The notes under the pieces are model-generated. The model had not been told where the DNA came from. It did no database searches and saw nothing but the letters and a program-made list of their open reading frames with translations. The position numbers and the translations under genes are program-made. DNA of 33,237 nucleotides from DATEOR01 sp035296905 (GTDB lineage: Bacteria; Actinomycetota; Thermoleophilia; Gaiellales; Gaiellaceae): positions 1 to 33,237 of the forward strand of contig DATHAA010000073.1 in the NCBI GenBank assembly GCA_035296905.1. Direction: 5' to 3'. Shown here one piece after another: positions 7,668-15,569 of this stretch (positions within the stretch are counted from its first letter, which is position 1; every line of letters begins with the position of its first letter).

Positions 7668-9146
7668 TTAAGTAACGAGATCCCTCCCGGTCATTCCCAC
7701 GCTTGGGGGAATTCCGAGCAGATTGAGGGAGATTGGGACGAGATCGGCGAGCGTTCCGCCGTCGGCCAGCCTCGCGCCGTCGATCGTGAGGAAAAGCGGC
7801 ACCGGGTTGGTCGTGTGCGCGGTGTGCGGGCTCGTGCCGTCCGGCTCCAGCATCTGCTCCGCGTTGCCGTGGTCGGCGGTGACGAGGCACACACCGCCGA
7901 GGCGCTCCACCGCCGCGACGACGCGGCCGAGGCAGGAGTCCACCGTCTCGACCGCTCGGACCACCGCCGGGATCACGCCGGTGTGCCCCACCATGTCCGG
8001 GTTCGCGAAGTTGACGATCGCGAAGCGATAGCCATCCGCGATCTCCTCCTCGAACCGGCGGGTGACCTCGACTGCCGACATCTCCGGCTTCAGGTCGTAC
8101 GTAGCGACCTCCTGCGGCGATGGGACGAGGACGCGGGTCTCCCCCTCCCACTCGTCCTCGCGGCCGCCGTTGAAGAAGTACGTGACGTGCGCGTACTTCT
8201 CGGTCTCGGCAAGATGGAGCTGCCGGACGCCGTGCTCTGCGAGCACCTCCGCGAGGGTGTCCGCGACCTCTTGCTCCGCGAAGGCGACCGGGCAGTCGAA
8301 ATCGTCCCTGTAACGGGTCATCGTCGCGAGGTCGTACTGGCGCTCGAGCAGGAGCTGGGACAGCTGCCGACCACGGTCCGGGCGGAAATTGAAGAAGATC
8401 GCCGCGTCTCCCGGGCCGAGCCTGGGCCCCGGGAGAACGACCGGCTCGACGAATTCGTCCGTGATGCCGGTCTCGTAGCTCGCCTCGATCGCGACCACAG
8501 CGTCCTCCGCCGGCATTCCCTCGCCGTCGACGATCGCACCGAGCGCGCGGTGGGTTCTATCCCAGCGCTGGTCGCGGTCCATCGCGTAGTAGCGCCCGCA
8601 GACGGTGACGACATGGATGCCGGCGCTGACGAGCTCGGCCAGGTCGCTGCGGGCCGAGTGCGGCGACACGTCGCGCCCGTCCGTGAAGGCGTGCACGAAG
8701 GTGCGTTCGGCCATCCCTTCCCGCCTGCCGAGCTCGGTCAGCGCGCGGAGGTGATCGATGTGGCTGTGCACGCCGCCGTAGGAGACGAGCCCGAGCAGGT
8801 GGACGTTCGTCCCGCGCTCCTTCGCACGGTGGAATGCGTCACCGAGCGCCGCGTTCTCGAAGAAGTCGCCGCGCTCGATCGAGCGGTTGATCCGCACGAA
8901 GTCCTGGTCGACCACGCGGCCGGAGCCGATCGTCAGATGGCCAACCTCGGAGTTCCCCATCTGCCCGCGCGGCAGGCCGACCGCCTCGCCGGAGGCTTCG
9001 AGCGTCGTGTGCGGGTAGCGGCGCCAGAGCTGGTCGAAAACGGGGGTGCTCGCGAGCTCGACGGCGTTCCCCGGCCCGGGCGGCGCGCAGCCCCAGCCGT
9101 CGAGGATGACGAGCGCTACGAGCGGATACGGGCTGCCGACTGGCAA
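7668..9146 (-). CDS. gpmI: 2,3-bisphosphoglycerate-independent phosphoglycerate mutase
   Basis: This 492-residue enzyme interconverts 3- and 2-phosphoglycerate through a phosphoserine, using two Mn ions. Landmarks are LDGWG with Asp16, the catalytic serine in MGNSEVGH (Ser66), FTDGRDVSPHS, FNFRPDRGRQL, NFANPDMVGHTG and VTADHGNAEQM, so both phosphatase and transferase domains are complete. The only usable start is TTG 9146, giving MPVGSPYPLVALVILDGWG; it overlaps the tpiA 3' end by 31 bases and has no ribosome site of its own, implying translational coupling. It sits where secG often follows tpiA in actinobacteria. Confidence 0.94.
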   Translation of the reverse strand: MPVGSPYPLVALVILDGWGCAPPGPGNAVELASTPVFDQLWRRYPHTTLEASGEAVGLPRGQMGNSEVGHLTIGSGRVVDQDFVRINRSIERGDFFENAALGDAFHRAKERGTNVHLLGLVSYGGVHSHIDHLRALTELGRREGMAERTFVHAFTDGRDVSPHSARSDLAELVSAGIHVVTVCGRYYAMDRDQRWDRTHRALGAIVDGEGMPAEDAVVAIEASYETGITDEFVEPVVLPGPRLGPGDAAIFFNFRPDRGRQLSQLLLERQYDLATMTRYRDDFDCPVAFAEQEVADTLAEVLAEHGVRQLHLAETEKYAHVTYFFNGGREDEWEGETRVLVPSPQEVATYDLKPEMSAVEVTRRFEEEIADGYRFAIVNFANPDMVGHTGVIPAVVRAVETVDSCLGRVVAAVERLGGVCLVTADHGNAEQMLEPDGTSPHTAHTTNPVPLFLTIDGARLADGGTLADLVPISLNLLGIPPSVGMTGRDLVT

Positions 9147-9829
9147 ATCGTCGTGAAGGAGTCGACTTCGAGAGACGCGCCGCCGACGAGCGCGCCGTCG
9201 ACGTCGGCCTGGGAAAGGAGCTCGTCTGCGTTCTCCGGCTTGACGGAGCCGCCGTAGAGCACAGGCACGTCGACGAGGCCCTTGATGAACGCGTGGGCCT
9301 CCTGGGCCTGGTCAGGCGTGGCCGTCTTGCCGGTGCCGATCGCCCACACCGGCTCGTACGCGATGACGAGCCGCTCGTGCGGGCCGACGGCATCGCGGAT
9401 CGATTCGACCTGGAGCCGCAGGATGAGCTCGGTCTGGCCGGCCTCCCGTTCCTCCTCGGACTCGCCGACGCACGCGATCACGCCGAGGCCGTGCTCGAGC
9501 GCGGCGATGGTGCGGCGCGCGACAGTCTCGTCGGTCTCGCCGAAAAGCTGGCGGCGCTCGGAGTGGCCGACGATGGCGCCCTGCACGCCGAGCTCGAGGA
9601 GCATGGGAGCCGAGACCTCGCCCGTGAACGCTCCTTCGGGCGCCCAGTGGACGCTCTGGGCATAGGTGGTGAGGCCGGCTTCGACCGCGGCGGCGAGGGA
9701 CGGATAGGGCGGGCAAAGGACCGCGTCGACCCCGTCGGGAGGCTCGAAGGCATCGGCGAAGCCCCGGGTCTCGGAGGGCCCCTTGAACATCTTCCAGTTC
9801 CCAGCAATCAGCATTTTCGCCGGGGCCAC
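9116..9829 (-). CDS. tpiA: triosephosphate isomerase
   Basis: This 237-residue enzyme interconverts dihydroxyacetone phosphate and glyceraldehyde-3-phosphate. Catalytic residues are visible as Lys13 (GNWKM), His89 (GHSERR) and Glu159 (AYEPVWAIGTG), plus the phosphate loop YGGSVKPEN (192-200). The GTG at 9829 is supported by GGAGG six bases upstream; ATG 9814 would be too far. It is shorter than the usual 250 because the helix before the last strand (AFIKGLVDVPVLYGG) lacks about 12 residues. A 78-base gap separates it from pgk. Confidence 0.95.
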   Translation of the reverse strand: MAPAKMLIAGNWKMFKGPSETRGFADAFEPPDGVDAVLCPPYPSLAAAVEAGLTTYAQSVHWAPEGAFTGEVSAPMLLELGVQGAIVGHSERRQLFGETDETVARRTIAALEHGLGVIACVGESEEEREAGQTELILRLQVESIRDAVGPHERLVIAYEPVWAIGTGKTATPDQAQEAHAFIKGLVDVPVLYGGSVKPENADELLSQADVDGALVGGASLEVDSFTTICQSAARIRS

Positions 9830-9850
9830 CGCGGGCCTCCCTCCAATCTC

Positions 9851-9856
9851 AGCCTA
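9851..9856 (-). promoter_or_regulatory. possible internal -10 box for tpiA-gpmI
   Basis: Minus-strand TAGGCT (9856-9851) in the pgk-tpiA gap fits TANNNT and lies just upstream of the strong GGAGGGAGG ribosome site of tpiA. No convincing -35 box is visible. Confidence 0.25.
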
Positions 9857-9907
9857 TTCGGAAAAGGCGCGCGCGTGGGAAACGGGGGTGTGCGGAAAGT
9901 GTGCAAA

Positions 9908-10939
9908 TCAGACCTCCGGGATGGCGACGACCCCAGGGAGCTCCTTGCCCTCGAGGAACTCGAGCGAGGCTCCGCCGCCCGTCGACACCCAGTCGATCCG
10001 CTCGGCCAGCCCCAGCTCCTGCACGGCGCGCACAGAATCGCCGCCGCCGACCACCGTGTGCCCCTCCGAGGCAGCCACGGCCCGCGCGACCGCCTCCGTC
10101 CCCTCCGCGAACCGCGGCCACTCGAAGACGCCCATGGGCCCATTCCAGAACACGGTCCCGGCCTCCGCGATCTTCGCCGCGAACGCCCCGCGCGTCTTCG
10201 GCCCGACGTCCAGCCCCAGCCAGCCCTCGGGAACAGAGTCAGCCGCCATGACTTTCGCGTCCGCATCCGCCTCGAACGCCGAAGCCGCCACCACATCCGT
10301 CGGCAGCAGGACCTTCTCGCGGGGCTCGACCTCCTCCGCCATCTTCCCGCCGACAAGCACCGCGTCCGCCTTCCCGGCGAGCGACTCGAGGACGCCGATC
10401 TTGTCCTCGACCTTCGCCCCGCCGAGCACGGCGACGAACGGACGCGCCGGGTCCTCGAGCAGCGAGCCAAGCTCCTCGAGCTCGCGCTCGAGCAGCAAGC
10501 CGGCGTACGCCGGGAGGAGATGCGCGACCGCCTCCGTGGACGCATGCGCGCGATGCGCAGATCCGAACGCGTCGTCGACGTAGAGATCGCATCCATCGGC
10601 AAGCTCTCGCGCGAACTGAGGGTCGTTCTTCGTCTCGCCCGGATGAAAGCGCGTGTTCTCGAGAACGGCGATGCGCGGATCGTCCACGAGCGTGCGCAGA
10701 TGCTCTTCGACCGGCTTCAACGAAAGCGACGGGTCCTCTCCCTTGGGCCGGCCCAGGTGCGAGCAGAGACGGAGCTTCTGCGCCCCGCCGTCGAGGACGA
10801 GCCGGATCGTCGGCAGCGCCGCGCGGATCCGCGTATCGTCGGCAACCCGCCCGTTCTCCAGCGGGACGTTGAAGTCCACGCGTGCGAGAACGTTCTTGCC
10901 GGAGACGTCGGCCTCCCGGACAGACCGCGGCCGGTGCAC
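9908..10939 (-). CDS. pgk: phosphoglycerate kinase, shortened
   Basis: This 343-residue enzyme transfers phosphate between 1,3-bisphosphoglycerate and ADP. Conserved parts are RVDFNVPL (20-27), DDTRIRAALPTI (34-45), SHLGRPKGE (60-68), ENTRFHPGE (94-102), DDAFGSAHRAHAS (122-134), FVAVLGGAKVEDKIGV (168-183), FWNGPMGVFE (264-273) and VSTGGGASLEFLEG (318-331). Family members are about 390-400 residues. Relative to the usual pattern this one lacks about 20 residues between SLKPV and ENTRF, and about 28 between VGGKM and LLP. The GTG at 10939 gives the expected N-terminus and lies 2 bases after the gap stop, so the two are cotranscribed and coupled. Confidence 0.93.
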   Translation of the reverse strand: MHRPRSVREADVSGKNVLARVDFNVPLENGRVADDTRIRAALPTIRLVLDGGAQKLRLCSHLGRPKGEDPSLSLKPVEEHLRTLVDDPRIAVLENTRFHPGETKNDPQFARELADGCDLYVDDAFGSAHRAHASTEAVAHLLPAYAGLLLERELEELGSLLEDPARPFVAVLGGAKVEDKIGVLESLAGKADAVLVGGKMAEEVEPREKVLLPTDVVAASAFEADADAKVMAADSVPEGWLGLDVGPKTRGAFAAKIAEAGTVFWNGPMGVFEWPRFAEGTEAVARAVAASEGHTVVGGGDSVRAVQELGLAERIDWVSTGGGASLEFLEGKELPGVVAIPEV

Positions 10940-10941
10940 GG

Positions 10942-11940
10942 CTACAAGAGGCGCTGCGAGAGGTCCACGAGCCGGCAGCTGTAGCCCCACTCGTTGTCGT
11001 ACCACGCGAACACCTTGACCTCGTCGCCGTGGGTCATCGTCAGGTCGCTGTCGAAGATCGACGAGTACGAGCTTCCGATGATGTCGGTGGAGACGAGTGG
11101 CTCGTCCGAATAGTGCAGGATCCCCTCGAACGCGCCCTTGTCGGCCGACTCCATAAAGCGGCCGTTGACCTCCTCGACGCTGACCTCCTTGCCGAGGTGG
11201 GCGGTCAGGTCGACGACCGAGCCGTCGGGGACCGGAGCGCGAATGGCGACGCCGTCGACCTTCCCCTTGAGCTCCGGGATGACGACGCCGATCGCCTTCG
11301 CGGCGCCCGTGGACGTCGGGATCAGGTTGATCGCAGCCGACCGCGCGCGCCTGAGGTCGGAATGCGGCAAATCGAGGATCCGCTGGTCGTTCGTGTAGGC
11401 GTGAATCGTCGTCATGAAGCCGACCTCGATCCCGAAGGAGTCGTTCAGCACCTTGGCGAGCGGCGCGACGCAATTCGTGGTGCACGACGCGTTGGAGACG
11501 ATCCGGTGGTTCTCCTTGTCGTAGGCCTCGTCGTTGACGCCCAGCACGATGGTCACGTCCGGGTCGGTCGCGGGGGCGGAGATGATCACCTTCTCCGCGC
11601 CGGCGTCGAGATGCTTCTGGGCGTCCTCCCGCTTCGTGAAGAGCCCCGTCGACTCGATCACGACCTGGACGCCGAGATCGCCCCACGGGAGATCGGCCGG
11701 ATCGCGCTCGGTGAGGAGCTTTAACTCTTTGCCGTCGACGCCGATCGCCCCATCGGAGGCCTCCACCTCGGCATCGAGCGCGCCGAGCACGGAGTCGTGC
11801 TTCAAGAGGTGCGCCATCGTCTTGGCGTCCCCGATGTCGTTCACCGCCACGACCTCGAGGTCGGCGTCACGGGCCCTCGCAGCGCGGAAGAAGTTCCGCC
11901 CGATTCGCCCGAAACCGTTGATTCCTATGCGCAGCGGCAT
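10942..11940 (-). CDS. gap: glyceraldehyde-3-phosphate dehydrogenase, type I
   Basis: This 332-residue NAD-dependent enzyme oxidises and phosphorylates glyceraldehyde-3-phosphate. It has the Rossmann motif INGFGRIGR (7-15), Asp35 in VNDIGD (NAD rather than NADP preference), catalytic Cys153 in SNASCTTNC, His180 in MTTIHAYTNDQ and the C-terminal WYDNEWGYSCRLVDL. ATG 11940 is preceded by GGGAG at a normal distance. First gene of the minus-strand gap-pgk-tpiA-gpmI operon; a candidate -10 lies at 11984-11979. Confidence 0.96.
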   Translation of the reverse strand: MPLRIGINGFGRIGRNFFRAARARDADLEVVAVNDIGDAKTMAHLLKHDSVLGALDAEVEASDGAIGVDGKELKLLTERDPADLPWGDLGVQVVIESTGLFTKREDAQKHLDAGAEKVIISAPATDPDVTIVLGVNDEAYDKENHRIVSNASCTTNCVAPLAKVLNDSFGIEVGFMTTIHAYTNDQRILDLPHSDLRRARSAAINLIPTSTGAAKAIGVVIPELKGKVDGVAIRAPVPDGSVVDLTAHLGKEVSVEEVNGRFMESADKGAFEGILHYSDEPLVSTDIIGSSYSSIFDSDLTMTHGDEVKVFAWYDNEWGYSCRLVDLSQRLL

Positions 11941-11978
11941 CTACACACTCCCAGTTCGCTCTCCCCCAGCGCCGGCGA

Positions 11979-11984
11979 TTCTAA
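11979..11984 (-). promoter_or_regulatory. candidate -10 box for the gap operon
   Basis: Minus-strand TAGAAT (11984-11979) matches five of six bases of TATAAT and would place the transcript start about 30 bases before the gap ATG. No clear -35. Confidence 0.4.
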
Positions 11985-11993
11985 GCGAGCGGG

Positions 11994-12030
11994 CCGGAGG
12001 GGAAGCTCCGAGGACGACCTCCCCCTCCGG
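11994..12030 (-). terminator. hairpin between whiA and gap
   Basis: Bases 11994-12005 and 12019-12030 form a 12-bp stem (one G-U on the minus strand) with a 13-base loop, about 140 bases downstream of the whiA stop and just upstream of the gap promoter. There is no T-tract. It may end the ogt-whiA transcript. Confidence 0.4.
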
Positions 12031-12169
12031 TTGAACCGCGCTCCGGACCGTGATGCCGGACGGGGTCTGAATCCGACATACCGACGAGCACGGACCCGCT
12101 CCTCTCCAACATAGACGTGGAAGTGAGGCGAAGGCAACCCCAACCCATCCAGGAATTGCCAGAGAAGCG

Positions 12170-13087
12170 TCAGCGCTCGGCCAGCTTCTGCAGCTTTGCG
12201 AGCCGCCGGTGTGCGGCCGCCTTCGTCGCGGGCGGCCTTAGGCGCCGCGCCAGCTCCGTGAGGGAGAGGGTCGGGTTCCTGGCCCGCAACCGGGCGATCT
12301 CGCGCAGCTCGGGCGAGAGATGCTCGAGCCGGCCGTCCGATTCGAGCCGGCGGATCGCGCGAAGCTGCGTGTCCGCAGCGCGGCTCGCGCGGACGATGTT
12401 CGCGTGGTCGGCGTTGGCGAGCCGGTTCGCCCGGGCGCGGGTGGAGGCAACGACGGCGCTCTCCTCCAAGCCGAGGGCGGCCTGGTGGGCTCCGAGAAAG
12501 GCGAGAAGCTCTGGGATCGTGACCGTGGACTTGGCGTAGGCGACGGCATGACGGCCTCGGTCGTGGACCGCGAGCCGGAATCCCTCGGCCTCCGCAAGCG
12601 AGGCGAGGAGCTCGGCTCCTTCGACATTCGAGCTGCGAAGCTCGAGATGGGCGTTCCGCGGCCCGCTCACCGAGCCGGAGGCCAGGAGCGCGCCGCGCAG
12701 GTACGCGGCCCGGCAGCACGAGCGGCCCACGACTCGCGCGGGCGGCCGCTCCAGCGGCGCGAGGCGCGAGTCGAGCACGCCGGCCTCGTTCAGCACCTGG
12801 AGCGCGCGTGCATCGTCGTCGATGTGGATCTGAAAGCGCGTCGCGTGCTCGAACGCCTGGCTCTTGAACGTGCGGATCTCTCCGGGCACGTCATACGACC
12901 GCAGAAGCGCGAAGGCGCGCCGCGCGACGGCCGGGCTCGCCACCTCTAGATGAAGGGAGATCCGCCCCCCTCCCCTGAAGTGGACGCTTCCCGCGGTACG
13001 CACGAGCGCCGAAAGCTCAGCGAGACGGCAGCATCCTTTGCGCGGGTCAATCCCGGCGAGCTCGGCGCGGACGTCTTCAGAGAGCAT
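12170..13087 (-). CDS. whiA: WhiA-type sporulation/cell-division regulator
   Basis: This 305-residue protein has the WhiA layout: an N-terminal domain related to LAGLIDADG homing endonucleases (two similar halves, with CCRAAYLRGALLASGSV near 145) and a C-terminal helix-turn-helix ending NPTLSLTELARRLRPP followed by KAAAHRRLAKL. In Streptomyces it activates division genes with WhiB; a role in this organism is inferred. ATG 13087 gives the standard MLSEDVRAELAGI start and lies 2 bases after the ogt stop. The usual upstream partners rapZ and yvcK are not here. Confidence 0.9.
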   Translation of the reverse strand: MLSEDVRAELAGIDPRKGCCRLAELSALVRTAGSVHFRGGGRISLHLEVASPAVARRAFALLRSYDVPGEIRTFKSQAFEHATRFQIHIDDDARALQVLNEAGVLDSRLAPLERPPARVVGRSCCRAAYLRGALLASGSVSGPRNAHLELRSSNVEGAELLASLAEAEGFRLAVHDRGRHAVAYAKSTVTIPELLAFLGAHQAALGLEESAVVASTRARANRLANADHANIVRASRAADTQLRAIRRLESDGRLEHLSPELREIARLRARNPTLSLTELARRLRPPATKAAAHRRLAKLQKLAER

Positions 13088-13089
13088 GC

Positions 13090-13551
13090 TCAGAGAGCAT
13101 GCTCGAGCTCGAGAAGGCGCCGCTTGTACTCGCCGCCCAGCGACCCATATCCGCCCAGGCCGCCCGCCGACACCACGCGGTGGCACGGCACGACCAGCGG
13201 GAAGCGGTTGTCGGCGCAGAACGTGCCTGCGGCGCGCTGTGCGTTCGGATGGCCGGCCAGGGCGGCGAGCTCGCCGTAGGTGACCGTCTCGCCGTAGGGC
13301 ACCGCCCGCAGGACCTCCGCGAAAGCGACCTGAAACTCCGTGCCCCAGGAGAGGTCGACCTCGACGTCGTCGAACGAAACGCTCTCGCCGGCGAAATACC
13401 GGCGCACGCGGTCGGCCAGCGGGTGCTCGATCGCCTCCGCGCGCGTCTCCCGAGCGGAGGGAAGCTCGTGGTAGAGAAGCCGCTCTCCCTCGAGGTAGAG
13501 CTCGCCCACTCCCCAGCTTGGGACCTCATACGAGAGCACTTGCACGCTCAT
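13090..13551 (-). CDS. ogt: methylated-DNA--[protein]-cysteine S-methyltransferase
   Basis: This 153-residue suicide repair protein removes methyl groups from O6-methylguanine. The acceptor Cys123 lies in VPCHRVV, after FQVAFAEVLRAVPYGETVTYGELA (helix-turn-helix DNA-binding region) and NAQRAAG with its arginine finger. The C-terminal YKRRLLELE is also typical. ATG 13551 is inside the first copy of a 23-bp tandem repeat. It precedes whiA by 2 bases, an unusual partner that probably means cotranscription. Confidence 0.92.
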   Translation of the reverse strand: MSVQVLSYEVPSWGVGELYLEGERLLYHELPSARETRAEAIEHPLADRVRRYFAGESVSFDDVEVDLSWGTEFQVAFAEVLRAVPYGETVTYGELAALAGHPNAQRAAGTFCADNRFPLVVPCHRVVSAGGLGGYGSLGGEYKRRLLELEHAL

Positions 13552-13587
13552 ACAATGCCCGCTCGCACGCTCGTACAATGCCCGCTC
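13542..13587. repeat. 23-bp tandem duplication over the ogt start
   Basis: Bases 13542-13564 and 13565-13587 are the same 23-mer with one difference (A at 13550, G at 13573). The copy nearer ogt contains its ATG; the other has ACG at the equivalent place. The duplication therefore moved upstream DNA away from the gene by 23 bases. Confidence 0.85.
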
Positions 13588-13850
13588 GGCCGACAGTGGC
13601 GAAGAATGAACCGAAACGGGGCGGCCGCCCGATTCCAGTCGGTTGCCGCCCCGCTTCGAACCGACGCATCCTTCTGCGCCGAGAAAGGGGCGCATCCCGT
13701 CAGGCAGGGGCGTCCGGCCCCCGCGAAGACGCCCGCTCGCGGGTATCGGGGCGGAGGCCAACCTAACATCGGCTCACGATGATTACAACGGTCAAATTGT
13801 AAAAATCGCCATAGCAGCGCTCTTCCGCGGCACCCGAGGCCCCGGGTGCG
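13588..13850. other. non-coding divergent region, hairpin-rich
   Basis: No credible gene lies between ogt and pruA. Bases 13612-13625 pair with 13645-13658 (14-bp stem, one mismatch, 19-base loop), and GGGCGTC near 13708 pairs with GACGCCC about 13 bases later. A short AT-richer patch (about 13785-13815) precedes pruA and probably holds promoter sequence. Known riboswitch motifs were not recognised. Confidence 0.35.
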
Positions 13851-13856
13851 CATAAT
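13851..13856 (+). promoter_or_regulatory. -10 box for the pruA-type gene
   Basis: CATAAT (13851-13856) matches five of six bases of TATAAT and lies 7 bases before GTG 13864. This suggests a leaderless transcript and supports that start over the in-frame GTG at 13846. Confidence 0.4.
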
Positions 13857-13863
13857 CCCCTGC

Positions 13864-15510
13864 GTGAGCGCACCAGGAATCTTCAAGCCGGTTCCGCCTG
13901 TCAACGAGCCCATTCGCACCTACGCACCCGGGTCGCCCGAGCGCGCAAGCCTCCAGCTCCGCCTCGAGCAGATGAAGCGCGAGCAGCCCGAGATCCCGTG
14001 CATCATCGGCGGCAAGGAGGTCGAGACCGGGACCTTCAAGACGGCGGTCATGCCGCACGACAAGGACCACGTCCTCGCGAACGTCCACCAGGGCGGGGCG
14101 AAGGAAGTCGAGATGGCGATCGAGGCCGCGGGCAAGGGCTGGCAGGACTGGCACCGGCTCCCGTGGGAGGAGCGTGCCGCGGTCTTCTACCGCGCCGCCG
14201 AGCTCCTCGCCGGCCCCTGGCGCGACACGCTCAACGCCGCCACGATGCTCGGCCAGTCGAAAACCGCACACCAGGCCGAGATCGATGCCGCCTGCGAGCT
14301 CATCGACTTCTGGCGCTTCAACCCCTACTTCATGAACCGGGTCTACGAGGAGCAGCCCTTCTCGGGACCGGGCTCCTGGAACCGGATGGAGTACCGCCCG
14401 CTCGAGGGCTTCGTCTTCGCCGTAACGCCGTTCAATTTCACGGCCATCGGCGGGAACCTGCCGACCGCCCCTGCGCTCATGGGCAACACGTCGGTCTGGA
14501 AGCCGGCCGGCACTGCGATGCTCTCGGCCTACTACACGATGAAGCTCCTCCAGGAGGCCGGGCTGCCCGACGGCGTGGTCAACCTCGTCTACGGGTCCGG
14601 CAAGGACATCGGCGACGCCGCGCTCGCGAGCCCCGAGCTAGCAGGCGTCCACTTCACCGGTTCCACCCCGGTCTTCCAGTCCATGTGGAAGACGATCGGC
14701 GCGAACATCGCCGACTATCGAAACTACCCGCGCATCGTCGGTGAGACGGGCGGCAAGGACTTCATCGTCGCGCACCCGACCGCCAACGTGGACGAGCTCG
14801 CGACGGCGATCGTGCGCGGCTCCTTCGAGTACCAGGGGCAGAAGTGCTCCGCGGCCTCCCGCGTCTACGCGCCCTCGAACCTCTGGCCCGAGCTCAAGGA
14901 GCGCCTCGTCGCACAGGTCGGAGAGCTTCGGGTCGGCGACGTGTCCGACTTCTCCAACTTCATGGGCGCAGTCATCGACGCGAGCTCCTTCAAGACGCAG
15001 AAGGAGGCGATCGAGGAGGCGAAGGCTCACGCCAAGTCGAGCGTGGTCGTCGGCGGAGGCGTCGACGATAGCGAGGGGTACTTCGTCGAGCCCACGGTGA
15101 TCGAGACCGAGGACCCGAACTTCCGCCTCCTGCGCGACGAGCTGTTCGGTCCGGTGGTGACCGCCTACGTCTACCCGGAGAAGAAGTGGGACGAGACCCT
15201 CGACCTCGTCGACAAGACCGCTCGGTACGGGCTCACCGGCGCAATCTTTTCGGACGACCGGCTCGCGCTCGTCGACGCCGAGGAGAAGCTCCGCTACGCG
15301 GCGGGCAACCTCTACCTGAACGACAAGCCGACGGGCGCGGTCGTGGCACAGCAGCCGTTCGGTGGCTCACGGGCCTCGGGCACGAACGACAAGGCCGGCT
15401 CGATGTGGAATCTCATCCGCTGGGTGAGCCCTCGCACCATCAAGGAAACGTTCAACCCGCCGACGGATTACCGCTATCCGTTCCTCGCAGGCGACGACGG
15501 CAGCGCATAA
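13864..15510 (+). CDS. pruA: L-glutamate gamma-semialdehyde (P5C) dehydrogenase
   Basis: This 548-residue NAD-dependent aldehyde dehydrogenase oxidises glutamate semialdehyde to glutamate in proline and arginine breakdown. Motifs are FAVTPFNFTAIGGNL (185-199), VWKPA (211-215), FTGST (264-268), catalytic Glu294 in VGETGGKD and nucleophile Cys328 in YQGQKCSAASR. The N-terminal extension with YAPGSPERASL and the length fit the stand-alone PruA branch rather than general aldehyde dehydrogenases. No proline dehydrogenase gene is in the window. It lies on the plus strand between ogt and uvrC, where rapZ and yvcK would be expected in many relatives. Confidence 0.9.
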   Translation: MSAPGIFKPVPPVNEPIRTYAPGSPERASLQLRLEQMKREQPEIPCIIGGKEVETGTFKTAVMPHDKDHVLANVHQGGAKEVEMAIEAAGKGWQDWHRLPWEERAAVFYRAAELLAGPWRDTLNAATMLGQSKTAHQAEIDAACELIDFWRFNPYFMNRVYEEQPFSGPGSWNRMEYRPLEGFVFAVTPFNFTAIGGNLPTAPALMGNTSVWKPAGTAMLSAYYTMKLLQEAGLPDGVVNLVYGSGKDIGDAALASPELAGVHFTGSTPVFQSMWKTIGANIADYRNYPRIVGETGGKDFIVAHPTANVDELATAIVRGSFEYQGQKCSAASRVYAPSNLWPELKERLVAQVGELRVGDVSDFSNFMGAVIDASSFKTQKEAIEEAKAHAKSSVVVGGGVDDSEGYFVEPTVIETEDPNFRLLRDELFGPVVTAYVYPEKKWDETLDLVDKTARYGLTGAIFSDDRLALVDAEEKLRYAAGNLYLNDKPTGAVVAQQPFGGSRASGTNDKAGSMWNLIRWVSPRTIKETFNPPTDYRYPFLAGDDGSA

Positions 15511-15569
15511 CCCCTCCGAGGGATGCCGCGCCACCCGATCCGCGCCGACATCCGCGGTAGGGGATCTTC

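Noticed and set aside
7612..8151. Upstream extension of the sigma factor frame
   Set aside because: It reads through gpmI with Arg/Gly-rich sequence; region 2 of the sigma factor begins only after GTG 7611.
10940..11686. Upstream extension of the pgk frame to 592 codons
   Set aside because: The added part is the antisense-free shadow of gap; GTG 10939 gives the normal PGK N-terminus 2 bases after the gap stop.
11925..12719. Minus-strand frame with LLWQFLDGLGLPSPHFHVYVG beyond whiA
   Set aside because: Most of the frame is a shadow of whiA, and the readable stretch has no start or partner; treated as chance.
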